Below, in pieces: positions 9,034-18,385 of a stretch of 64,000 nucleotides of DNA. The DNA comes from Candidatus Flexifilum breve (lineage in GTDB: Bacteria > Chloroflexota > Anaerolineae > Aggregatilineales > Phototrophicaceae), in the NCBI GenBank assembly GCA_016717205.1, contig JADKGC010000013.1, positions 1 through 64,000 of the forward strand. The letters run 5' to 3'. A program made the translations under genes and the position numbers. Position 1 is the first letter of the stretch, and each line of letters opens with the position of its first letter. Under the pieces are notes generated by a model, which saw nothing but the letters and a program-made list of their open reading frames with translations, was not told where the DNA came from and searched no databases.

Positions 9034-10911
9034 ATGACTCTTGCATACAACGCGACTCTCGATCTTGTGCAATTTCCCGATTACGTCCAGCACCCTAAAC
9101 TCCGCCAGTGGATTGCGGAGATGGTTGCCCTCTGCCAGCCGGATGATGTGTACTGGTGCGACGGTTCACAGGAAGAATACAACAACCTGTGCGAACTGCT
9201 CGTCGACAAGGGCACGTTCATCCGCTTGAACCCGGAACTGCGTCCGAACAGTTTCCTCTGCCGCTCTGACCCGGCCGATGTGGCGCGCGTTGAAGACCGC
9301 ACCTTCATTTGCAGCGTCAGCAAGAGCGAAGCTGGCCCGACCAACAACTGGGTGCATCCCCGTGACATGCACAAGACGCTGGATTCGATCTTTGAAGGCT
9401 GCATGAAGGGCCGGACGATGTACGTCATCCCCTTCAGCATGGGCCCGCTCGGTTCCCACATCAGCTATGTCGGTGTTGAACTCTCCGACTCGGCTTACGT
9501 GGCCGTCAACATGCGCATCATGACCCGCATGGGTAAAGCGGTCTATGATGTGCTCGGCACGGAAGGCCAGTTTGTCCCGGCGGTGCACTCGGTTGGCGCG
9601 CCCCTTGAACCCGGCCAGCAGGATGTGACGTGGCCGTGCAATAAAGACAACAAGTACATCGTCCACTTCCCGGAAGAACGCGCGATCTGGTCGTATGGCA
9701 GTGGTTACGGTGGTAACGCGCTCCTCGGCAAGAAGTGCTTCGCGCTTCGCATTGCGTCGAATATCGCCCGTGACGAAGGCTGGTTGGCTGAACACATGGC
9801 CCTCGTCGGCGTGAAGGATCCGTCGGGTCACCGCACGTACGTTGGGGCGGCGTTCCCCAGCGCTTGCGGCAAGACGAACTTCGCCATGCTCGTGCCGCCG
9901 AAAGCTTTCCAAGACGAGGGGTGGGAAGTCACGACGGTCGGCGACGACATCGCGTGGATCAAGCTCGGCAAGGACGGCCGACTGTACGCAATCAATCCCG
10001 AAGCCGGTTTCTTCGGTGTCGCGCCGGGGACGAACTACAAGACCAACCCGAACGCGATGGACACCATCCGCGCCAACACGATTTTCACCAATGTCGCGCT
10101 GACGCCGGAAGGCGATGTGTGGTGGGAAGGTATGACCGATGCACCGCCCGCTGAACTGATCGACTGGCAGGGCAACCCGTGGACGCCGCAGAGCACCACC
10201 AAGGCCGCGCACCCGAACGCCCGCTTCACCGCGCCGGCGTCGCAGTGCCCGACGATCGACCCCGCGTGGGAAGACCCGAATGGTGTGCCGATCAGCGCGT
10301 TCATTTTCGGTGGCCGCCGCAGCACGGTTGCGCCGCTGGTGTTCCAGGCTTTCAACTGGACGTATGGTGTGTACTACGCCGCGACGATGGGCTCGGAAAT
10401 GACCGCCGCCGCCGCTGGTAAGATTGGCGAAGTTCGCCGTGACCCGTTCGCGATGCTGCCGTTCATCGGCTACCACATGGCCAGCTACTTCAATCACTGG
10501 CTGCGTTTTGGCCGCTGGATCCCGAACCCGCCGCGTATCTTCCTGGTCAACTGGTTCCGCAAGGATGAAAATGGCAAGTTCCTGTGGCCCGGTTACGGCG
10601 AAAACATGCGCATCCTGAAGTGGATCGTTCAGCGCGCGCAGACCCGCGCCGCCGGTACGGAAACGCCGCTGGGCCGCGTGCCGCACTACGAAGACCTCGA
10701 TTGGCGTGGTCTGGAAGGCTACACGGAAGAGCAGTTCAACAAGGTCATGTCGATTGATCGTGACGCGTGGAAGAATGAAATCCTGTCGCACGAAGAACTG
10801 TTCATCAAGCTGTATGACCGTCTGCCCAAGGAACTGGTCGCCGTGCGTGAACTGCTGCTCTCGTCGCTGTGGAATGAGCCCAAGTGGGTGAATCGCGACG
10901 AGCACCACTAA
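9034..10911 (+). CDS. pckG: Phosphoenolpyruvate carboxykinase (GTP)
   Basis: A 625-residue cytoplasmic enzyme that interconverts oxaloacetate + GTP with PEP + CO2 + GDP. The GTP-type P-loop FPSACGKTN is at residues 274-282, and the kinase-2 loop VGDDIAWIK near 303. The N-terminal PEP/oxaloacetate-binding region carries WCDGSQEEYN and RSDPADVARVEDRTFIC. Length fits the GTP family (about 600-620), not the ATP family. GAAAGG about 12 bases upstream is a weak ribosome site. The gene stands alone between a long leader and a strong terminator, so it is probably regulated separately as the gluconeogenic or anaplerotic step. Confidence 0.98.
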   Translation: MTLAYNATLDLVQFPDYVQHPKLRQWIAEMVALCQPDDVYWCDGSQEEYNNLCELLVDKGTFIRLNPELRPNSFLCRSDPADVARVEDRTFICSVSKSEAGPTNNWVHPRDMHKTLDSIFEGCMKGRTMYVIPFSMGPLGSHISYVGVELSDSAYVAVNMRIMTRMGKAVYDVLGTEGQFVPAVHSVGAPLEPGQQDVTWPCNKDNKYIVHFPEERAIWSYGSGYGGNALLGKKCFALRIASNIARDEGWLAEHMALVGVKDPSGHRTYVGAAFPSACGKTNFAMLVPPKAFQDEGWEVTTVGDDIAWIKLGKDGRLYAINPEAGFFGVAPGTNYKTNPNAMDTIRANTIFTNVALTPEGDVWWEGMTDAPPAELIDWQGNPWTPQSTTKAAHPNARFTAPASQCPTIDPAWEDPNGVPISAFIFGGRRSTVAPLVFQAFNWTYGVYYAATMGSEMTAAAAGKIGEVRRDPFAMLPFIGYHMASYFNHWLRFGRWIPNPPRIFLVNWFRKDENGKFLWPGYGENMRILKWIVQRAQTRAAGTETPLGRVPHYEDLDWRGLEGYTEEQFNKVMSIDRDAWKNEILSHEELFIKLYDRLPKELVAVRELLLSSLWNEPKWVNRDEHH

Positions 10912-10936
10912 GCCGTCTGCTGAGTAAGTGAGTTTC

Positions 10937-10964
10937 AAGACCGGGACATTGTCCCGGTCTTTTA
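10937..10964 (+). terminator. Rho-independent terminator of pckG
   Basis: An 11-bp perfect stem (AAGACCGGGAC / GTCCCGGTCTT) with the 3-base loop ATT is followed by TTATTT. It lies 25 bases after the pckG stop and may also serve the convergent ModB-like gene. Confidence 0.9.
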
Positions 10965-10972
10965 TTTCCGGC

Positions 10973-11773
10973 TTAAGCCAGCGGATCGCCGTCTTTGCGC
11001 CCTAACAGATGCGAAATCACCAGCGCAACCAGCGCCACGCCGATCAGCAGCAGCCCCGTCCAGATTGCTGCGTCAATATCGCGCTCGATCACATTGTAGA
11101 TGAGGAGCGGCATCGTTTGGGTCCGCCCTTGCAGACTCCCCGCGAACAGAATCGTCGCGCCGAATTCGCCGAGTGCGCGTGCCCACATCAGCACGAGTCC
11201 CGCGCCCAACGCTCGACTTGCCAACGGCAGAGTGATGTATAAAAACAGCGTCGCATCCCCCGCGCCGTCGACGCGCGCTGCGTCTTCGAGATCACGCGGG
11301 ACGCCCGCGAAACCCACCTGCGCCGCGCGTATGTAGAAGGGGGCGGCGACGAACGCCTGCGCCATGATCACGGCGGTGGTGGTGAAAGCCAGCGAAATAT
11401 CAGCCGCGCTCAGCACCCCGCCGAGCAGGCCGCGTCGGCCAAAGGTGATGAGCAGCGCCAACCCGGCGACCGCGGGCGGCAGGACAATCGGCAGTTCGAC
11501 CAGCACGCTGATCAGTCGCGGTAGGCGTCCGCGCCAGTGCGCCAACAGGTAGGCGAGAGGCGTGCCGAACGCGAGGGTGATCACTACGGTGATCGAGGTC
11601 GTGACAAAGCTCAACCAGATCGCATCCGGGACGGCGGAAGCGGGCGCATCCTGCCATGCCTGATTTTGCACGACCCGGATGACCAGCGCGACGATGGGCA
11701 GAGTGAGAAAGAGCAGGGCGATCAGAGCTGCGCCCTTGACGATCCAGCGCAGCCCTCCGGTCAAACGATCCAA
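10973..11773 (-). CDS. ModB/CysT-like ABC transporter permease, orphan
   Basis: A 266-residue inner-membrane permease with five to six hydrophobic segments. The diagnostic C-terminal half reads RALGEFGATILFAGSLQG followed by TQTMPLLIYN, as in molybdate/sulfate/tungstate permeases. The cytoplasmic coupling loop is near EDAARVDGAG. It should move an oxyanion with a ModC-type ATPase and ModA-type binding protein, but neither is in the window. It lies 9 bases downstream of a ThDP-enzyme gene on the same strand, an unusual partner. Oxyanion specificity is family inference only. Confidence 0.85.
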   Translation of the reverse strand: MDRLTGGLRWIVKGAALIALLFLTLPIVALVIRVVQNQAWQDAPASAVPDAIWLSFVTTSITVVITLAFGTPLAYLLAHWRGRLPRLISVLVELPIVLPPAVAGLALLITFGRRGLLGGVLSAADISLAFTTTAVIMAQAFVAAPFYIRAAQVGFAGVPRDLEDAARVDGAGDATLFLYITLPLASRALGAGLVLMWARALGEFGATILFAGSLQGRTQTMPLLIYNVIERDIDAAIWTGLLLIGVALVALVISHLLGRKDGDPLA

Positions 11774-11782
11774 GCGTGTCTC

Positions 11783-13414
11783 CTAAACAATATATGGCGT
11801 GCTCGCGCCGGTTTTGCTCATGCCATCCGGATCGAGCGGTACATTGATGCAAGCGGGCAGGCCGCTGGCGTAAGCGCGTTCGAGCGCTGGCAGAATGCTA
11901 TCAGGTGACTCGACCTGTTCGCCGTAGCCGCCGAGCGCCGCCACCACGCGATCATAGCGCGTCGGCGCGAGCGACGTCGCGACCGCCCGATCCGCGCCCA
12001 CCATGTTTTTCTGCGGCGTGCGGATTTGCCCCCAACCCGCGTCATTACCGACGATGCTGACGATGGGCAGGCCAAAGCGGATCGCTGTGTCAAATTCGAA
12101 GCCGTTCAAGCCGAATGAGCCGTCGCCGTTGATGACGAGCACGCGCTTTTCGGGATACAGGTGTTTGGCCGCAATCGCGAACGGCAGCCCGACGCCGAGC
12201 GTGCCGAGTGGCCCAGGGTCGAGCCATTGACCGGGCTGCGCAAGGTCGATGACTTTGGCGCACGCCGAGACAATATCCCCGCCATCGCCGATCACGATGG
12301 TGTTGTTATCCACAAGCCGGTTGACTTCCGCCGCAAACCGAAAATGATTTACGGGCAGCGACTCGATGGCTTGCCAGTCACGCAGCTCGGCCTCTTTGCG
12401 ATCTTCTTTGCCGCGCAGCGTGCTCATCCACTCGTCATAGCGGACTCCCTGTAATCCTTCTGCGAGCGCTTCCAGAACGAGCCGCGCATCTGCGCACAGG
12501 GCGACATCGGCGGCGCGGTTGTGATTCAGTTCCGCCGCGTCATTCTCGATCTGGATCAGCTTGGCATCCGCGTTGAAGTCCTGCCCATACTTCAGCCGGA
12601 AATCGAGCGGCGTGCCGATCAGCAGAATGGCGTCGGCGTCGCGGGTGGCGGCGGAACGCACAGCTTTCAGGCAGTTGGGGTGCGTCATGGGCAGCGTCCC
12701 GCGTCCCGCGCCGTTGGTGAATACGGGCATCCCCGTCTGTTCGGCGAGTTCGCGTAAGGCGACGTGTCCGCCATCCCAATAGACCTGCGTCCCGGCGATC
12801 AACACGGGCTTGCGGGCGGCGCGGAGAATCTCGAACATCCGCGCCAGATCGCCAACTTCCGGTTGCAGCGGTTCGATGGTGATGCGTTCCGGCATGGGCA
12901 TGGCATCGACCGCGTTGAACAGCACATCAAACGGCGCTTCGATGAACACCGGGCCGGGGCGCCCGCTCAACGCGGTGCGAAAGGCGTCAAACAGCAGGGC
13001 GGGGATGTCCTCGGTCCGTTCAATGGTGAAGCTCGCTTTAGTAAAGGTCTTGAACATCTCGGTCTGCGGCATCTCCTGCAGCGCGCCCATGCCTTTGGTC
13101 TTAAGCGGTGCGGCTCCGCCAATCAGCAGCATCGGACTGCGCGCCTGAAACGCATTGGCGACTCCGGTCACGGCGTCGGTGACGCCCGGCCCGGCTGTGA
13201 CTACCGCTACGCCGATGTTATGCGTTAAGCGGGCGTGGGCGTCGGCGGCGTGGGCGGCGGCTTGTTCATGCCGGAAGTCGATGATCGCAAGGTTATTGTT
13301 CAAGCAGCCTTCGTAAATCGGCGCGATGTGCCCGCCGCAGAGCGTGTAGATCGTGCTCACACCCTGTGCCTTCAGCGCGCGCGCGATCAGTTCGCCGCCG
13401 TGGAGAAAGTCCAT
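11783..13414 (-). CDS. Thiamine-diphosphate-dependent lyase/synthase (acetolactate synthase / 2-hydroxyacyl-CoA lyase-like)
   Basis: A 543-residue three-domain ThDP enzyme. The catalytic Glu is Glu50 (DFRHEQAAAHAA). The C-terminal cofactor motif begins GDGSFGLNGFEFD near residue 427 and ends VGNDAGWG. The LDPGPLGTLGVGLPFAIAAK stretch resembles 2-hydroxyacyl-CoA/oxalyl-CoA lyases more than IlvB, but acetolactate synthase or a benzaldehyde-lyase-type activity cannot be excluded. The start at 13414 has AGGAG 8 bases upstream; an in-frame start ten codons earlier has none. It is followed 9 bases later by the orphan ModB-like permease. Confidence 0.85.
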   Translation of the reverse strand: MDFLHGGELIARALKAQGVSTIYTLCGGHIAPIYEGCLNNNLAIIDFRHEQAAAHAADAHARLTHNIGVAVVTAGPGVTDAVTGVANAFQARSPMLLIGGAAPLKTKGMGALQEMPQTEMFKTFTKASFTIERTEDIPALLFDAFRTALSGRPGPVFIEAPFDVLFNAVDAMPMPERITIEPLQPEVGDLARMFEILRAARKPVLIAGTQVYWDGGHVALRELAEQTGMPVFTNGAGRGTLPMTHPNCLKAVRSAATRDADAILLIGTPLDFRLKYGQDFNADAKLIQIENDAAELNHNRAADVALCADARLVLEALAEGLQGVRYDEWMSTLRGKEDRKEAELRDWQAIESLPVNHFRFAAEVNRLVDNNTIVIGDGGDIVSACAKVIDLAQPGQWLDPGPLGTLGVGLPFAIAAKHLYPEKRVLVINGDGSFGLNGFEFDTAIRFGLPIVSIVGNDAGWGQIRTPQKNMVGADRAVATSLAPTRYDRVVAALGGYGEQVESPDSILPALERAYASGLPACINVPLDPDGMSKTGASTPYIV

Positions 13415-13488
13415 ATAACAAGCTCCTATCGAACAAAAATTCAAATATTGAGTATGATTATAGCGCGGATTACACAGGATGATGGGCA

Positions 13489-14840
13489 GTGACCGGGACG
13501 ATCACGTTTCAGGGTGGGACGCTGGTCTTGTATGATGTGCCAGACGCGCCCGCACCGTTCCAACTGATTAAAGGGCGACCCCGCTGCGAGGCGTATCACT
13601 ATCCACGCCTGCTCGGTTGGCTGCGCGAACAGGGCATCCGCGATCAAGTGCCGCGCTGGCAAACGCTCGATTTGCACATGCACGATAACCGCCCGCCGCA
13701 CGCGTACCAGATCGCCGCGCTCGACGCGTGGGACGCGGCTGAACGGCGGGGCAGCATCGTGCTGCCGACCGGGGCGGGCAAAACCTTCGTGGCAATCCAT
13801 GCGATCCAGCGGGTAAAACGCTCGGCGCTGGTGGTCGCCCCGACGATCGACCTGCTGCACCAGTGGTACGCGCGGCTCGTCAACGCCTTCGGGATCGCGG
13901 TGGGCGTGTACTACGGCGGCGAGAAGAACGTGCTGCCCATCACCGTGACGACCTATCACTCGGCGGGCGACGTGATCGCCGCGCACGGCGACGCCTTCAA
14001 GCTGATCATCTTTGACGAAGTCCATCACTTGCCCGCGCCCTCGTGGGGTGAGCCGGCGTTCATGTCGCCATCCCCGTTCCGCCTCGGTTTGACCGCGACC
14101 TATCCGAACGAAGCAGAACAATCGGGCACGCGCTGGCGCGTCGACGAGATTTGATCGGCGACATCGTCTACGCGCTCAAGATCGATGATCTCACGGGTGA
14201 TACGCTCGCCGAATACCGGACACAGCGTGTGCGCGTCGACCTGACGCCGGAAGAACGCGCGCAGTACGATGCCGATTACGCGATCTATGCGGGCTACTTC
14301 CGCCGTAACCAATTGCCGAAGACGCACGGCAAATTCTGGCTCAACGAACTTTTACGCCGCAGCAGCTTTGATGAAGAAGCGCGCGCGGCAGTGCTGGCGC
14401 GTCAGCGGATTTTGCAGCTGCTGGCGGGCTGTGAGGGCAAACTCGCCGCGCTGGAGCGCCTGCTGCGCGAACACAGCGACGACCGCTGCCTGATCTTCAC
14501 TGAGCATAACGCCGTCGTGTATGCGATTGCCCGCCAGCATTTGATCCCCGCGCTGACGCACGAGACCAAAGCCGCCGAACGCAAGCACATCCTCGAAGCG
14601 TTCGCGGCAGGTGAGTATCACGCGGTCGTGACGTCGAAGGTGCTCAACGAAGGCGTCGATGTGCCGGAGGCGAAAGTCGCGATTGTGCTCGGGGGCACAT
14701 CAAGCGCCCGCGAATATATTCAGCGCTTGGGGCGCGTGCTGCGCAAGTCCGGCAACCGTGAGGCGCTCCTCTACGAGGTGATCGCCCGCGACACCACCGA
14801 TGTGGGGCGTGCCCAACGGCGGCGACCCGTGCGCAGCTAA
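13489..14840 (+). pseudogene. XPB/RAD25-like DEAD-box helicase, frame broken
   Basis: This is a superfamily-2 helicase of about 450 residues once the frame is restored. The N-terminal part has Walker A LPTGAGKT at residues 92-99, DEVH at 176-179 and SAT-like LTATYP. After 14147 the frame changes and the second RecA domain continues (LIFTEHNAV, SKVLNEGVDVPEA, RLGRVLRKSG). A single missing base in GAGATTTG, read as GAG ATT TTG, joins both halves. In archaea and some bacteria XPB pairs with the Bax1 nuclease in DNA repair, and a DUF790 gene follows 2 bases later. The start is GTG with AGGA upstream. It is either decaying or carries a sequencing error. Confidence 0.85.
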
Positions 14841-14842
14841 CC

Positions 14843-16057
14843 ATGCTCACCGCCGACCTCATTCGTCCGCGCATCAAGGCGCGTGGCTCACTACTGGTGA
14901 TCGATTGGCTGCCGGCCAGTCCCAAGATGCTGGCGACCGCGGACGCGCTGATCGCGTTGTTCGCGGCGCAGATTGGCCAACCGCGCGCCGTGTGGGATCG
15001 CGCCTTTGATGCCTACGTCGGCACGCGCGTCGATTACATCGTTGTGCGCGGGTTGGCCAAAGTGCTGGAAGATGCCGCTACCTTCACGCCGCTTCCGCTC
15101 GATGTTGATCCCGCGGATGTGCGGCGCTATCTGTTCAGCGGTGGGCTGGTCTTCGACCGCGCTGACCTGTTTCATCCGCAGACGCGCGCGGATGCGCTGC
15201 ACGAGGCGCGCGGCCCACTTTGACCTCTCGGTCGATACGATTGAGCGCGCGCTGTTCGCCGACCGTCCGGCCGAGTATGTGCTGGCGGCGGTGGGGCAGG
15301 CATGGACGCCCGCTGACCTGATTGGTCGTTACAACCTCGAATTGGCGCGCGGCGTGCTGTACTGGTCAAGCCAGATGCGCGTCGACATTCACGACGGTTA
15401 CAAAGATTTCTGGCGCTACCTGAAGTTATTCAAGCTGATGTTTGAGGCGCAGGCCGCTCCCCGAAGGCGGCTATCATGTGCTGCTGGAAGGCGCGATTTC
15501 GCCGTTCGTCCACCAGACGACGCGTTATGGGCGCCAGTTCGCCGCCTTTCTGCCCGCCTTGTTTCTGGGCGAGCGCTGGTCGATGGTGGCCGACGTGCAT
15601 TTGCCCGATTGGAACACCGAATATCACCTTGATTCGTCGCTGCCCCTCACCTCGCATTTTCGTAAGAGCGGCCTGTACGACAGCGCGCTCGAAGCTGATT
15701 TCGCCGCCGAATTTGCCGCGAAGTTCGGCGACGCAAAACGGGGGCATTGGCTGCTGCGCGCGAAGCGGAAGTGATTCTGCTCGGCGATCCGTCATGATTC
15801 CCGACTTTTCGGTGACGAATACGCGCGACAACCGCCGCTGCCTGATCGAGATCGTCGGCTACTGGCATCCGGACTATCTGCGGCGCAAAGTCGAGAAGGT
15901 GCGGGCGGCAGGGCGGCACGATCTCCTGCTGCTGGTCTACGAAGGCGTTAACCTCGCGCCGGAACGCCTGAAAGATATCCCCGGTGAAGTGCTGTACTTC
16001 ACCAACAAGCCGGTGCTCAAAGAGGTGCTGGCGGCCGTCGAACGCATCGCCAGTTGA
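14843..16057 (+). pseudogene. DUF790 (Bax1-like nuclease), frame broken four times
   Basis: This would be a nuclease partner of the upstream XPB helicase. Recognisable pieces lie in successive frames: LTADLIRPRIKARG (14843 on), HFDLSVDTIERALFADRP (from about 15215), PEGGYHVLLEGAISPFVHQ (from about 15463), REAEVILLGD (about 15759-15788) and VMIPDFSVTN to the stop at 16057, which includes the conserved EIVGYWHPDYLRRK and LLLLVYEGVN. Breaks are near 15203 (+1), 15456 (+1, in CCCC), 15757 (-1, CG run) and 15789 (-1, CC). Their sum is zero. The number of breaks suggests pseudogenisation, but all lie in short repeats where long-read errors occur. Confidence 0.8.
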
Positions 16058-16142
16058 CGCCGCATCATTCCATGCGCCCTTGGTTGTTGCATGACCAAGT
16101 AGATCACCCGTGTACGCAGTCATCAATCAGGAGCGCAGCCGA

Positions 16143-18385
16143 ATGACCGAAATTCGATCCCTTTCGCGGCCAAGTTGAATGCCATTCGCCAGAGTGAATT
16201 TTTTCGCGATCTGGATGAAGCGGTGCTGCGCGAGATCGAGCACGAATTCAAGCAGGTCACGCTGGAACCGGGGGCGTACGTCTTTCGCGAAGGTGAAGCT
16301 GGCGACAGCATGTACATCGTCGGACGGGGTAAAGTCCGCGTGTGCGGCACAGCCGAAGACGGCTCCGAAGTGTTGATCGACGAACACAGTGTGGGCGCGT
16401 GCGTCGGCGAAATCGCGCTGCTGACCGGGCAGCCGCGCACGGCGACCGTCTACACGCTGCAAGCCAGTGACCTAATTCAGCTTTCCAAACATGGCTTGAT
16501 GCAGATTGCCAACCGTTATCCGCAGGTGGCGCTGCAGCTCACCTCCGCGATTCTGCCGCGGCTCCAGCGGATGCAGGTCGCGCACATCCTCAACACCCTG
16601 TTCGGCAAGCTCGAATCCGACGTGCTCAAGGCGCTGCAAGCCGAGATGCAGTGGGTCGAACTCCATAAAGGCGAGGTGTTGTTCCGGCAGGGTGAAGTCG
16701 GTGACGGCCTGTACATTGTGGTGACGGGGCGCGTGCAAATCGTGTACACCGAGGAGGATGGTCACGAGCGGTTGCTGGCCGAAGCCAGCGTCGGCGAAAC
16801 TGTCGGCGAAGTCGCGCTCATCACGGGGGATCCGCGGTCGGCAACCATCGTCGCGGCGCGTGACTCCAATCTCGTGAAGCTGCCGACTGCGTTGTTTGAA
16901 CGCTTGCTCGACGAATATCCGCGCATGATGACGCAGATCACGCGCATCCTGATGCGGCGGCAGATGCGCATGCTCAAAGGCGTGCACGCGACCCGCTCGT
17001 ATAACTACGCGTTGATCCCGCTCTCGCATGATTTGCCGCTGCGCGTACTCACCGATCAATTGGCGGCGGTGATTGCACGCTTTGGCACGGCGATCCCGCT
17101 CGACAGTGGGCAGTTCGATGTGCTCTACGGCGTCGATGGGGCGTCCCAGCTCAGCCTTACACATCCGCTCGATATCGCCATTGCGCGTTGGATGAATGAT
17201 ATCGATTTTCGCTATGAATATGTGCTCTACGTCGGCGATCCGAACGCCTCACCGTGGACGACGCGCTGCCTCGCCCAGGCCGACCGGGTGATCTTGCTGG
17301 CCTCCGCTGATGATTTGCCCACGGTACGACCCATCGAGCGTTTGATCGCGCAGCGCTTTCCCAACATCCGTACGGAATTGGTGCTGCTTCATCCGTCCCA
17401 GACCACCGTGCCGCAGGGTGCGGCCGCATGGCTGGATGTACGTACCGTAGAGCGGCATCACCACATCCGTCGTGACGAGCCGCAGCATGTGCGCCGTCTC
17501 GGGCGCTTGCTGACGGGGAACGGCATCGGCTTGGTGTTGAGTGGGGGGGGCGCACGGGGTTACGCGCATGTTGGGGCGATCCGCGCGCTGCAAGAAGCAG
17601 GTGTAGAGATCGACGCGATTGGTGGGACGAGCATGGGCGCGGTCGTCGCGGCGGGCTACGCGCTGAAGCAGGCCGTCGACTCGATGTTCCAGATTGCCGA
17701 GCAGTTTGCCAGTACGCGCAAGCTGTTCGACCCGACGCTGCCGCTGGTCGCGCTCAACCGCGCCGCCAAGTTGACCGCCGCGCTCAAAGCCGTCTTTGCG
17801 GACACTCAGATTGAGGACTTGTGGCTGCCGTACTTCTGCATCTCGACCAACCTGACGCGCGCCGAACCGATCAAGCATCAGCGCGGCTTGCTGCGGCAGG
17901 CCGTGCGCGGCAGCCTGTCGATTCCGGCGGTCTTTCCCCCGCTCCAAGTTGGTGGTGAGCTGTTGGTGGATGGTGGGGCGATGAACAACTTTCCGGTCGA
18001 CGTGATGGCGGACTTTCTCGAAGGCGGCATGGTGATCGGCTGCACAGTCTCGCCGATCCGCGATGCGCCGAAGCACCCGTTTGATCTCGAAGACTCGATT
18101 TCCGGGTGGACGGTGCTGCTCAATCGTTTGCTGCGGCGGAACAAGCGCGTGCCGACGCTCGCCAAGACGATTTTGCGGTCGCTGGAGGTCAGCAGCGTGT
18201 ACCGCGTGCGCACCGTCGAAGATCAGGTCGATCTGCTTATTCGACCGGATGCCAGCCAGTACAGCATCCTCGAATTTGACGCGTCTGGCCCGCTGTTCGA
18301 ACTCGGCTACGCGGCGACCCAAGCCAAAGCTCAAAGATTGGCTGCCGATGTATCACGCGCGGTACGGGTAGCGATCAAAGGTTAA
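16143..18385 (+). CDS. Dual cyclic-nucleotide-binding patatin-like phospholipase (NTE family), start behind a frame break
   Basis: This is a serine esterase with two cNMP-binding domains (about residues 5-120 and 135-260 from a TTG at 16175), a linker, and a C-terminal patatin domain. The oxyanion loop is SGGGARGYAHVG; the nucleophile is Ser486 in GTSMG and the dyad Asp is Asp599 in DGGAMNNFP. The architecture matches neuropathy-target-esterase-type lysophospholipases. The only start with a ribosome site (AGGAG, 9 bases before) is ATG 16143, which is out of frame. One extra A in GAAATT near 16150 would give a continuous N-terminus, otherwise translation must start at TTG 16175 without a site. 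Its 3' end overlaps the convergent Hsp70 gene by 11 bases. Confidence 0.88.

Noticed and set aside
9166..10938. A 590-codon open frame on the - strand
   Set aside because: It lies antisense to pckG, which matches a known enzyme over its full length. The frame is a by-product of high GC and has no recognisable domain or ribosome site.
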